NCBI GenBank assembly: GCA_017427625.1
Contig: JAFRSL010000286.1
Location: forward strand, 1-5,842
From: Synergistaceae bacterium
GTDB taxonomy: Bacteria > Synergistota > Synergistia > Synergistales > Aminobacteriaceae
DNA length: 5,842 bases
Reading direction: 5' to 3'
The translations under genes were made by a program, and so were the position numbers. Shown piece after piece: positions 1-5,789 of this stretch; within the stretch, counting starts at the first letter, position 1; each line of letters starts with the position of its first letter. A model generated the notes under the pieces. It was not told the origin of the DNA, did no database searches, and saw nothing but the letters and a program-made list of their open reading frames with translations.

Positions 1-1
1 A

Positions 2-987
2 TACGCGGCGTTCATATCGTTCTTTCCTCAGCTTGTGGCCGGGCCAATTGAGAGGACGGGCAACCTTCTTCCGCAGATAAAGGCGGCTCATGATTTCAAC
101 TATGAGCAGGCGACTTACGGAATGAAGCTGATGACTTGGGGCTTCTTCAAGAAACTTTGCATTGCTGACGTTGTGGCGGTGTGGTCGGATAGAGTGTTCA
201 ATGATGTTTACAGCTACAAGGGATTCGCGCTGGTTCTGGCGATGTTCTTCTTCACGGTGCAGATATACTGCGACTTCTCTGGGTATTCTGACATTGCGAG
301 GGGCTGTTCAAAACTTTTCGGGATTGAGCTGATGGAGAACTTCAAGAGTCCATATTTCTCGGCGAGTATTCGTGAGTTCTGGAGCAGGTGGCATATATCG
401 CTGTCTACGTGGTTCAGGGATTACGTGTATATTCCGTTGGGCGGCAACAGGTGTGGGAAGTTCCGGCGGAATTTGAATCTCATGATTACGTTCATCGTGT
501 CTGGACTGTGGCATGGGGCTAACTGGACGTTTATTGCGTGGGGTGCTGTTCATGGGGGCGCGCAGGTTGTGGAGAATGCGATTGTGCCGAAGGGGTATCA
601 GCCGAAAGGAATTGCGCGGGCGGTGAGGGTATGTGTTACGTTTGTGTTTGTGATGATGGCGTGGGTGTTCTTCAGGGCAAATAGTATCAGTGAGGCATTC
701 TACGCTCTTGGAAATATCTTCACGGGAATTGCTGATGTACGCAAATATGTGGCAGATAACGGCTATCGAGTATTTGATATATTTCACGTGCTGATAAAGT
801 TTTCGCGTTTCTGAGTATTCTTGCGCTGTGTTTGTGGGACTGGGCATCGCTGAAACGGGACGTTATTATAAGCGTAACACTGAAGAAGTCATCTGTTCTG
901 CGTTATGCGTTCTACTTCGTACTGCTGACGGCTCTTCTCGTTATGCGAGCTATCGACACAACGGACTTCGTATATTTCCAGTTTTAG
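2..987 (+). pseudogene. MBOAT family O-acyltransferase (AlgI-like), 5'-truncated by window edge and frameshifted near its 3' end
   Basis: This is the C-terminal two thirds of a polytopic membrane O-acyltransferase of the AlgI/DltB type, which passes acyl (usually acetyl) groups across the membrane to an extracytoplasmic polysaccharide. The frame is open from base 2, so the start lies outside the window. Family signatures in order are FPQLVAGPIER (encoded about 26-58), YCDFSGYSDIARG, REFWSRWHISLSTWFRDY, YIPLGGNR, and SGLWHGANWTF with the catalytic His codon at 512-514. A second His follows in GAVHG at 551-553, then WVFFRAN. This frame stops at TGA 812-814, which is too early. Frame 1 from about 799 to TAG 985-987 encodes a hydrophobic tail (VFAFLSILALCLWDW, then a segment ending DFVYFQF) that fits the missing last membrane helices. 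The simplest reading is a 1-nt deletion near 797-803. It could be an inactivating mutation, an assembly error or, less likely, recoding. The family call is secure; whether the gene is functional is open. Confidence 0.85.
778..811 (+). other. Frame-break interval in the MBOAT gene
   Basis: The frame-2 peptide ends ...FDIFHVLIK-FSRF-stop (TGA 812-814). Frame 1 is closed by a TGA at 775-777 but open from 778 onward, and it supplies the expected C-terminal helices. The switch must therefore lie between 778 and 811. The smoothest join follows the Lys codon AAG at 797-799, giving LIK-VFAFLSIL, as if one G had been lost from AAGGTTTTC. The local A_AAG tetramer (796-799) could allow a -1 tRNA-Lys slip, but no full X_XXY_YYZ heptamer is present. 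Confidence 0.75.
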
Positions 988-995
988 GAGGTGAT
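986..995 (+). promoter_or_regulatory. Perfect Shine-Dalgarno sequence for the SGNH-like gene
   Basis: AGGAGGTGAT is fully complementary to the canonical 16S rRNA 3' end. It sits 8 nt (counting from the end of AGGAGG) before ATG 1000-1002, so it selects that ATG rather than the in-frame GTG at 991, which lies inside the site. It overlaps the last bases of the MBOAT stop codon (985-987), the layout expected for translational coupling between the two genes. Confidence 0.9.
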
Positions 996-999
996 AACA

Positions 1000-2013
1000 A
1001 TGAAAAAATTTTTGCTGAAAGTCTCAATCTTCGCGGTCTATGCTGTTCTCATGAGCGTGATAATTCCAATTTTGGTTGACCCCTTCAATGTATTTCATGC
1101 TGAACACATAAGAGCCAATGGTATTGAACCTAATAAACATTACATCAAAATGAAATATATTCTGGCCAATCCTAAAAAGTTTGATAGCTTCATCTTTGGC
1201 TCATCAAGGGTAGGCAGCATACATACGGATAAAATTGCGAATGAAAGATGCTACAATATGACATATTCAGCTGGACTTCCGGGTCATCACTTGAGCAATA
1301 TAAAAACATTCCTAAAGAATGGCATATGCCCTAAGAAATTATATATAGGACTTGATTCGTTGTCGTTCACATGTAGTTATGAGGCACAGGAGAATGAACC
1401 CCTTCGTTGTCCGTATGAATATCTTGTTGATGATACATGGTACTTCTTGAAACTCTACCTTAATCCGGCAATGGTACTGAGAGCCATATGGGTCATATTA
1501 AGTGGTTCATCGAGTAGGATAGATGTTGATGTATTTTATAAATATGGGTACAACGTATCTACTACTACTGAGCGTAAATATGATTGGAGCAAAGCTGAAC
1601 CTTCAGTTGGAAACAAAGTAGACATCGACAAAGCACTGGAATTTATCCGTGAGACTGCCGACATCTGCCGGGATAATGGCATTGAACTAATCCTGTTCAC
1701 GAATCCAATGCACCGTATAACATACATGGCTTCGGTTAAGGACAAAGATTATTTCAAATTCCTTGAAGGTCTAGCGGAAATCTCTGAGTTCTGGAACTTC
1801 AGCAGTCTCAATGATGTTACCATCAATAACGCTAATTACCGTGAACCTAGCCATTACCGTGCACATGTAGGCGACCTCATCATTGATATAATGTGCAACG
1901 GCAAATCATACCCAGAACTTCAGCGTCAAGGCTTCGGCGTGAAAGTAACACGTGAAAACATCAGGGATTTCATAGATATATTGAGGAGACAATACGAAGA
2001 ATTGCGCCAGTAA
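1000..2013 (+). CDS. Membrane-anchored SGNH-hydrolase-like protein, MBOAT partner
   Basis: This 337-residue protein has one N-terminal membrane segment (about residues 5-26, preceded by MKK) and a large, presumably extracytoplasmic domain. FIFGSSRVGS (residues 64-73) resembles the SGNH block I nucleophile region. YSAGLPGHH (89-97) may be block II and LFTNPMH (232-238) a later core strand. EPSHYRAHVGD (282-292) matches the C-terminal D-x-x-H-[FY] block, but with Glu in place of the usual Asp. Proteins of this kind (compare AlgJ/AlgX, PatB and DltD) work with an MBOAT channel to move acyl groups onto exported glycans, and this gene follows an MBOAT gene directly. The ATG at 1000 is chosen over GTG 991 because of the Shine-Dalgarno position. 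Its composition is much more AT-rich than its neighbours (about 32-38% GC over 1081-1260, with frequent ATA and AAA codons), which suggests separate acquisition. The glycan substrate cannot be read from sequence. Confidence 0.7.
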   Translation: MKKFLLKVSIFAVYAVLMSVIIPILVDPFNVFHAEHIRANGIEPNKHYIKMKYILANPKKFDSFIFGSSRVGSIHTDKIANERCYNMTYSAGLPGHHLSNIKTFLKNGICPKKLYIGLDSLSFTCSYEAQENEPLRCPYEYLVDDTWYFLKLYLNPAMVLRAIWVILSGSSSRIDVDVFYKYGYNVSTTTERKYDWSKAEPSVGNKVDIDKALEFIRETADICRDNGIELILFTNPMHRITYMASVKDKDYFKFLEGLAEISEFWNFSSLNDVTINNANYREPSHYRAHVGDLIIDIMCNGKSYPELQRQGFGVKVTRENIRDFIDILRRQYEELRQ

Positions 2014-2047
2014 ACAAAAATCCCCCGTACCCGAAACGGCGCGGGGG
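2012..2047 (-). terminator. Rho-independent terminator of the glycerol operon (- strand)
   Basis: The stem pairs CCCCCG (2022-2027) with CGGGGG (2042-2047), with an imperfect inner stem closed around an AAA loop (2030-2039). Reading the - strand, the hairpin is followed by ATTTTTGTTT (2021 down to 2012), a good U-tract. It begins 7 nt after the DUF1667 stop codon. On the + strand the hairpin is followed only by CAAAATCTTA, so termination of the converging SGNH transcript should be weaker. The T-tract overlaps the SGNH stop codon on the opposite strand. Confidence 0.85.
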
Positions 2048-2054
2048 CAAAATC

Positions 2055-2426
2055 TTATACTGCCTCTAAGTCTCTGCTTGCAACAATATCCGCGTCAGTC
2101 CCACAAACATTGTGAATCAGAATCTGCCCAATCTTCACGGGTGCCTCAACCTCAAGCTCCGCAACTGCTTTCGTGATTTCAAAGAGTTTCCCCTTTGGCG
2201 CGGGGGTCTTGCTTCTCACGGGGCAAACAGGCAGCTTCCCGCCCTTAACCCTGACCGTTGACGCGAAAACTCGGCGGGGATCTTTAACTTCCGACTTCGC
2301 ATAGCTCGCACCGCGCGGGCACGTGTTGCCCTCAACCTTCGAGACCTCGCCCGAATCGTCAAGCGTTACAGTCAATCCGCAACCCAGCGGGCACGATACG
2401 CAGATGAACTTTCTTTCTTCGCTCAT
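2055..2426 (-). CDS. DUF1667 family four-cysteine protein (electron-transfer partner of the dehydrogenase)
   Basis: This 123-residue soluble protein starts at an ATG preceded by GAAGGTGAG and ends at a TAA. Near the N-terminus, Cys9-x2-Cys12-x3-Cys16 and then Cys36 (in NTCPRG) form a four-cysteine pattern like the [4Fe-4S] site at the N-terminus of molybdopterin oxidoreductases. The PVRSKTPAPKGK stretch and the C-terminal IGQILIHNVCGTDADIVASR are typical of DUF1667. It is the third gene of the set, 12 nt after the flavoprotein gene, an order recurrent for this family. I infer that it carries an Fe-S cluster and serves as a small subunit or electron carrier for the two flavoproteins; no biochemical role can be proved from sequence. 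Length and start look normal. Confidence 0.88.
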   Translation of the reverse strand: MSEERKFICVSCPLGCGLTVTLDDSGEVSKVEGNTCPRGASYAKSEVKDPRRVFASTVRVKGGKLPVCPVRSKTPAPKGKLFEITKAVAELEVEAPVKIGQILIHNVCGTDADIVASRDLEAV

Positions 2427-2429
2427 AAT

Positions 2430-2438
2430 CTCACCTTC
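2430..2438 (-). promoter_or_regulatory. Ribosome-binding site of the DUF1667 gene
   Basis: On the - strand GAAGGTGAG lies between the TAA of the flavoprotein gene (2439-2441) and the ATG at 2426, filling most of the 12-nt spacer. It fixes the start and indicates that the two genes share a transcript. Confidence 0.75.
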
Positions 2439-3791
2439 TTAAACTGGCTGAATGTCGATTGTTATGCTGCTGATATTGGGATTTGCCTTCACCTTTTCGG
2501 CCTTAATCCTGACCTCGTTCATCTCGCCCGGACGCGCGTACCTCAGACGCTGTGAGTAGATCTCCTCACCGTCAGCAGAAGCAAAGACCTTGCAAGCCTG
2601 CTCAATAGGGTGAGTTACCCTCATGAAGATCGTCGAATCAGCCTCGCCCGTAACGAATTGCGGTGAATACAGCCTGACATTCTCTCCGCCCTTGACGGGG
2701 ATTCGTTTTGCGTCGGCGGGAATTTTGCCCATTGCGAACTTTGCGGCGTTTGCTCCGGCAATCAGCCCCTCATCGCTCACGTTGTCGACAAGGTCATAGA
2801 CGATTACGACGTTTCCTGCGGCGAATATTGCGGGGTTGCTCGTCTGCAAGAGGTCATTAACGACAGGCCCGCCAGTTACAGGGTGAATGTCGACACCTGC
2901 CATTCGTGAAAGCTCGTTCTCAGGGATAAGCCCGATTGCAAGAAGAAGCGTATCGCACTCAACGTAGCGTTCAGTCCCTTTGATGGGTGTCATGTGGTCG
3001 TCAACCTCTGCGACTGTTACCCCTTCGAGCCTATCCTGACCATGAATTTTTGTTACGGTCGTCCTAAGATGGAACGGTATACCGTAGTCGTCCAAGCACT
3101 GAGCAATGTTGCGTCTCAATCCGCCCGGCCATGACATGACTTCGTAAACGCCCTCGACTTCCGCGCCCTCCCAAATCATTCGGCGTGCCATAATCAGCCC
3201 TATGTCGCCCGAACCGAGAATCACAGCGCGTTTTCCCGGCATGTAACCTTCCATGTTCACGAAGCGTTGAGCTGTTCCGGCGGTGTAGATGCCTGCGGGA
3301 CGTGCGCCCGGAATCCTTATCGCACCGAGTGGACGCTCACGGCAGCCCATTGTGAGGACTATTGATGACGGGTTGAGAGCCTCGATTCCGCGCTCCTTGT
3401 TCATCGTCCAGACTGTTACCCCCTCGCCATGAATGGCCCTCTCCCCCTTGACATGGGGCGTTTTTGCCTCTCCTGCGAAGGGGAGGTGTCCTGAAAGGAC
3501 GGAGGGGTCGTTAGAAGTATCTATCTGGAATACCATCGTGTTCGTGCGAAATTCAACGCCTGCTTCATGTGCCTGCTGAATGAACCTGTGCATGTACTCA
3601 GGCCCGGTAAGCTCCTCTTTGAAAGTACGAAGACCGAAGCCCGGGTGAATGCACTGTTGAAGGATACCGCCCAAATCCCAGTCGCGTTCAAGGACGACAA
3701 CCTTCTCCGCCCCTTCACGACGTGCGCCTATTCCTGCCGCGACACCTGCCGGCCCAGCTCCGATGATTAAAACGTCAATTCTCTCACTCAT
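2439..3791 (-). CDS. FAD/NAD(P)-dependent oxidoreductase (Pyr_redox_2 type), middle gene of the GlpA-like/DUF1667 set
   Basis: This 450-residue flavoprotein has an N-terminal dinucleotide-binding motif GAGPAG (residues 11-16), the family-typical LGGILQQCIHPGFG (40-53), and TMGCRERPLGAIRIPG (147-162) followed by GIYTAGTAQ. A second nucleotide-binding motif, ILGSGDIG, lies at 191-198, and the C-terminal FAD segment around 318-345 contains FAAGNVV. There is no CxxC redox disulfide, so it is not a thioredoxin-reductase-type enzyme. It probably shuttles electrons between the GlpA-like dehydrogenase and NAD(P) or another carrier, perhaps as a complex subunit, by analogy with the paired flavoprotein subunits of hydrogen cyanide synthase and dye-linked proline dehydrogenase. 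The start ATG overlaps the upstream stop as ATGA, implying translational coupling. Residues about 94-124 are an extra segment encoded by a hairpin-rich repeat (3420-3512); without it the length is about 419, near the family norm. Confidence 0.88.
   Translation of the reverse strand: MSERIDVLIIGAGPAGVAAGIGARREGAEKVVVLERDWDLGGILQQCIHPGFGLRTFKEELTGPEYMHRFIQQAHEAGVEFRTNTMVFQIDTSNDPSVLSGHLPFAGEAKTPHVKGERAIHGEGVTVWTMNKERGIEALNPSSIVLTMGCRERPLGAIRIPGARPAGIYTAGTAQRFVNMEGYMPGKRAVILGSGDIGLIMARRMIWEGAEVEGVYEVMSWPGGLRRNIAQCLDDYGIPFHLRTTVTKIHGQDRLEGVTVAEVDDHMTPIKGTERYVECDTLLLAIGLIPENELSRMAGVDIHPVTGGPVVNDLLQTSNPAIFAAGNVVIVYDLVDNVSDEGLIAGANAAKFAMGKIPADAKRIPVKGGENVRLYSPQFVTGEADSTIFMRVTHPIEQACKVFASADGEEIYSQRLRYARPGEMNEVRIKAEKVKANPNISSITIDIQPV
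3420..3512. repeat. Hairpin-rich palindromic repeat inserted in frame within the oxidoreductase gene
   Basis: Four small stem-loops lie in a row here. They are GCCA/TGGC (3426-3437), CCCC/GGGG (3444-3447 with 3455-3458), CCTCTCC/GGGGAGG (3467-3473 with 3480-3486, one G-T pair) and GTCCT/AGGAC (3488-3492 with 3496-3500). I see no comparable cluster in the flanking coding sequence. The segment is translated as about 31 residues (94-124, including DPSVLSGHLPFAGEA) that interrupt an otherwise ordinary flavoprotein between FQIDTS and VTVW. This is the profile of an interspersed palindromic or MITE-like element captured in a coding frame. The exact ends are uncertain by several bases; GTTA occurs on both sides (3415-3418, 3510-3513), but its 95-nt spacing does not fit an in-frame gain. 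No second copy is in the window. Confidence 0.65.
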
Positions 3792-5260
3792 TCCGACAAC
3801 GCCCCTTTCAGCAGAAATTCCTTCGTCTTTCCGACAAGAAGCCTCGACTCCCCGCCGTGCCTCGTGATTTCGTCAAGAGGAATGCCAAGCTCACGCGACA
3901 ATATTTCGGCAACTCTTGGACAGCAGAAGCCCCCCTGACATCTTCCAGTTCCCGCCCTCGTCATCATCTTTACAGCTGAGACTGTCCTCGCTCCACGCCG
4001 GATTGCCTCTATAACTTGGCCTTCCGTTACGGTCTCGCATCGGCAAACGATCTGAGCGTATGCCGGGTCATTCTGGGCGAGGGATTTCCTTTCGTCCATG
4101 TCAAGATATAGGAAGCGGGGAATGTTTCTGCGTTCTGGAATGAATTTCTCGTTTGGCGCGAGTGTTACGATGTCGGCAAGCTCTGACTTCAGCATCTCGG
4201 CGACATACTCCGCGATTGCTGGTGCTGACGTGAAGCCCGGCGACTTTATTCCCGCAACGTTCACGAAACCGCGAGGAGTTTTCAGCGTTGAAATCTCGAA
4301 ATCGCCCGACTCCGTGTTGGCTCTAACGCCCGCGAATGTCGTGATGTTCATGTTGACCGGGAAATTCGGGACAAGTCTTCGCGCACCTTTGAGGACTTCG
4401 GCGAGACCTTCGGGAGTTGTTGAACGGTCTTCGGGGTCTTCCTGCTCCGTCGCTGTAGGGCCGGCCATGAGGTTGCCTTCAGCAGTCCGCAAAACCGTAA
4501 CGCCCTTTCCAGCCTTTGACGGGCAAGAGAATAGGAAGCTGGTAATCGTTCCTCCTGTCGCCCGATCAAGAAGGAAATACTCTCCCTTTGTCGGAATAAT
4601 CCTGAATGACTTATCGCCCGCCCATGAAGCTATTTCGCCCGAATGAACTCCGCCCGCGTTAATCACGACTGGCGCAAGGAAGTCGCCCTTATTCGTTGAA
4701 ACTCCGCGAACGTTGCCCTTGTCGTCAAGAAGAAGCCCAGTCGCAACAGTCTCAAGGAACAATTCAGCACCGTTGATTTTCGCGCTCTCTATCATCGCGT
4801 TCACGGCCTCGAAGTTGTTGATGATGCCTGCTTCAGGAGACCACAAAGCCGCAACGATGTCAGGTGAAACGTTAGGCTCTTTCTCGCGCATCTTGTCGCC
4901 CGAAACTATCTCAACTCCCGGCGAACCGTTGGCCTTTCCCTGTTCGAGCAATAACTCAAGGTGCTTGACCTCGTCGTCGTTGAAAGCGCAGACGTAAGAT
5001 CCACATTCGTCGAGGTGAACGTCGAGTACGTCCTTCAGCTTGTGCCACATCTTATTTCCGGGAACACAGAATTTCGATTTCATTGTGCCAGGCTTGTCGT
5101 CAAATCCTCCGTGAATCATGGAGCTGTTCGCACGCGACGCACCCGCAGGAAGTTCGCTAGCCTTGTCGATTACGGCAATTCGCAGCTTGTACTTCGAGAG
5201 TTCACGCGCTATTGATGCTCCAGTAATCCCTGAACCTATTATCACAATATCATAGTTCAT
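3788..5260 (-). CDS. GlpA-like FAD-dependent dehydrogenase with C-terminal BFD-type [2Fe-2S] domain (probable glycerol-3-phosphate dehydrogenase)
   Basis: This 490-residue protein is a D-amino-acid-oxidase-fold (DAO) flavoenzyme. Its N-terminal FAD motif is GSGITG (residues 9-14), followed by VIDK and the family-typical AGASRANSSMIHGGFD; VINAGGVHSGEIA lies mid-protein and NVAGIKSPGFTSAPAIAEY later. The C-terminal BFD-like domain has Cys406-x-Cys408 (IVCRCETVTEG) and Cys441-x4-Cys446 (GRCQGGFC), the usual [2Fe-2S] ligands in GlpA-type enzymes. It probably oxidises sn-glycerol-3-phosphate to dihydroxyacetone phosphate. The substrate is inferred from family resemblance and from the glycerol kinase remnant upstream; related DAO enzymes act on 2-hydroxyglutarate. 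The chosen ATG at 5260 gives the normal N-terminus MNYDIVIIGSG and follows GAGGGGGG; the in-frame upstream ATGs at 5281 and 5308 would add residues encoded within the terminator/RBS leader. It overlaps the next gene by ATGA. Confidence 0.85.
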   Translation of the reverse strand: MNYDIVIIGSGITGASIARELSKYKLRIAVIDKASELPAGASRANSSMIHGGFDDKPGTMKSKFCVPGNKMWHKLKDVLDVHLDECGSYVCAFNDDEVKHLELLLEQGKANGSPGVEIVSGDKMREKEPNVSPDIVAALWSPEAGIINNFEAVNAMIESAKINGAELFLETVATGLLLDDKGNVRGVSTNKGDFLAPVVINAGGVHSGEIASWAGDKSFRIIPTKGEYFLLDRATGGTITSFLFSCPSKAGKGVTVLRTAEGNLMAGPTATEQEDPEDRSTTPEGLAEVLKGARRLVPNFPVNMNITTFAGVRANTESGDFEISTLKTPRGFVNVAGIKSPGFTSAPAIAEYVAEMLKSELADIVTLAPNEKFIPERRNIPRFLYLDMDERKSLAQNDPAYAQIVCRCETVTEGQVIEAIRRGARTVSAVKMMTRAGTGRCQGGFCCPRVAEILSRELGIPLDEITRHGGESRLLVGKTKEFLLKGALSE

Positions 5261-5279
5261 GAAAAATTTTTCCCCCCTC
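5261..5279 (-). promoter_or_regulatory. Ribosome-binding site and AT palindrome before the GlpA-like gene
   Basis: On the - strand GAGGGGGG (5279 down to 5272) is followed by AAAAATTTTTC and then ATG 5260. The purine run is the likely Shine-Dalgarno, at a slightly long 11-nt spacing. The perfect 10-bp palindrome AAAAATTTTT (5262-5271) fills the spacer; it may simply keep the start unstructured. This site decides the ATG at 5260 over upstream in-frame candidates. Confidence 0.6.
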
Positions 5280-5280
5280 A

Positions 5281-5321
5281 TTAAATAAAATCTCCCCCTG
5301 CAAATCAATCACAGAGGGAGA
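5281..5321 (-). terminator. Intra-operon hairpin and T-tract between the small secreted-protein gene and the GlpA-like gene
   Basis: The stem pairs TCTCCC (5291-5296) with GGGAGA (5316-5321) and CTG (5298-5300) with CAG (5312-5314), with one C/A mismatch and an 11-nt loop. Reading the - strand it is followed by TTTTATTTAA (5290-5281). It starts 18 nt after the stop of the upstream gene (5340) and ends just before the Shine-Dalgarno of the next. It looks like a rho-independent terminator that would at least partly separate glpK plus the secreted-protein gene from the redox genes. Confidence 0.7.
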
Positions 5322-5339
5322 ATATTTCGTTTCTGATCG

Positions 5340-5789
5340 TTACCGTTTAAGGGTATTGATGATTGCTTCCGCTTCCGCCTCTGCGTTCTCGCCGTCAAGC
5401 CAGAACACGATGAACACATATTCTTTCTCGTCCTCAAGAATGTAGTTGAGGGTGCTGTATTCTTGTCCGTCGCTCTCGTCTGTTGAACGATAAACCGCGG
5501 CATTCACACCGTTGATGGTCTTGCTGGCGGCTTTTTTCCCGGCGAAAAACTTCACGAACTCCCCGAAATCATCTTCCTTCGGGAACTCGTACACGTCAAA
5601 GTCAAGCAGGGTCTCATCACTCTTGTAGTATGCAGTCTGCCCTTCAGCTATGTCATCGCTGGTAACTTTGCCGTTCACGAAGCTGTCGGGTATCTTCATG
5701 GTGAGAGTACCGAACTTCACTTCACGGGCTGAAGCCGAACCTGCAACCAGCATCACGGCCAGGACAGCCGCAAGAATTTTCCTGCCCAT
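5340..5789 (-). CDS. Small secreted (periplasmic or exported) protein of unknown function
   Basis: This 149-residue protein has a clear Sec signal peptide: MGRK, a hydrophobic core LAAVLAVMLVAG, and a probable signal peptidase I site Ala19-Ser20-Ala21|Arg22. The mature part, about 128 residues, is acidic and looks like a small alpha/beta domain. Recognisable stretches are FGTLTMKIPDSF, LLDFDVYEF, INGVNAAVYRSTDE, YVFIVFWLDG and a C-terminal helix ending INTLKR. The spacing loosely recalls PsbP/DcrB-like folds, but I do not recognise a named family and assign no function. There is no lipobox Cys. The ATG at 5789 is chosen over TTG 5801 because it gives the shorter, well-formed signal peptide and because it overlaps the upstream stop as TAATG. 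No strong Shine-Dalgarno precedes it, so translation probably depends on reinitiation after the kinase gene. Confidence 0.8.
   Translation of the reverse strand: MGRKILAAVLAVMLVAGSASAREVKFGTLTMKIPDSFVNGKVTSDDIAEGQTAYYKSDETLLDFDVYEFPKEDDFGEFVKFFAGKKAASKTINGVNAAVYRSTDESDGQEYSTLNYILEDEKEYVFIVFWLDGENAEAEAEAIINTLKR

Noticed and set aside
794..803. Programmed -1 frameshifting as the explanation for the MBOAT break
   Set aside because: Only an A_AAG tetramer is present, with no slippery heptamer and no evident upstream Shine-Dalgarno stimulator or strong downstream hairpin. A deletion or sequence error is simpler, though recoding is not excluded.
308..847. 179-codon open frame on the - strand opposite the MBOAT gene
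   Set aside because: It lies antisense to well-conserved MBOAT motifs, has a low-complexity His/Arg/Pro-rich translation and no recognisable domain; it is a shadow of the G-rich coding strand.
828..1079. 83-codon + strand open frame spanning the MBOAT 3' end and SGNH start
   Set aside because: It overlaps the frame-1 MBOAT tail and the N-terminus of the SGNH-like gene, has no Shine-Dalgarno and its translation lacks any domain-like pattern.
3420..3512. Hairpin cluster as a CRISPR array or a structured RNA gene
   Set aside because: The four stems differ in sequence and there are no regular repeat-spacer units; the segment lies inside a continuous reading frame with no promoter or terminator of its own.
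3415..3513. GTTA direct repeats flanking the inserted hairpin element as a target-site duplication
   Set aside because: Four-base repeats are common by chance, and the 95-nt spacing would give a net gain that is not a multiple of three, contrary to the intact frame.
4098..5215. Three + strand open frames (4098-4646, 4713-4997, 4961-5215)
   Set aside because: All lie antisense to the GlpA-like dehydrogenase, whose domain motifs are continuous on the other strand; no ribosome-binding sites or protein features support them.
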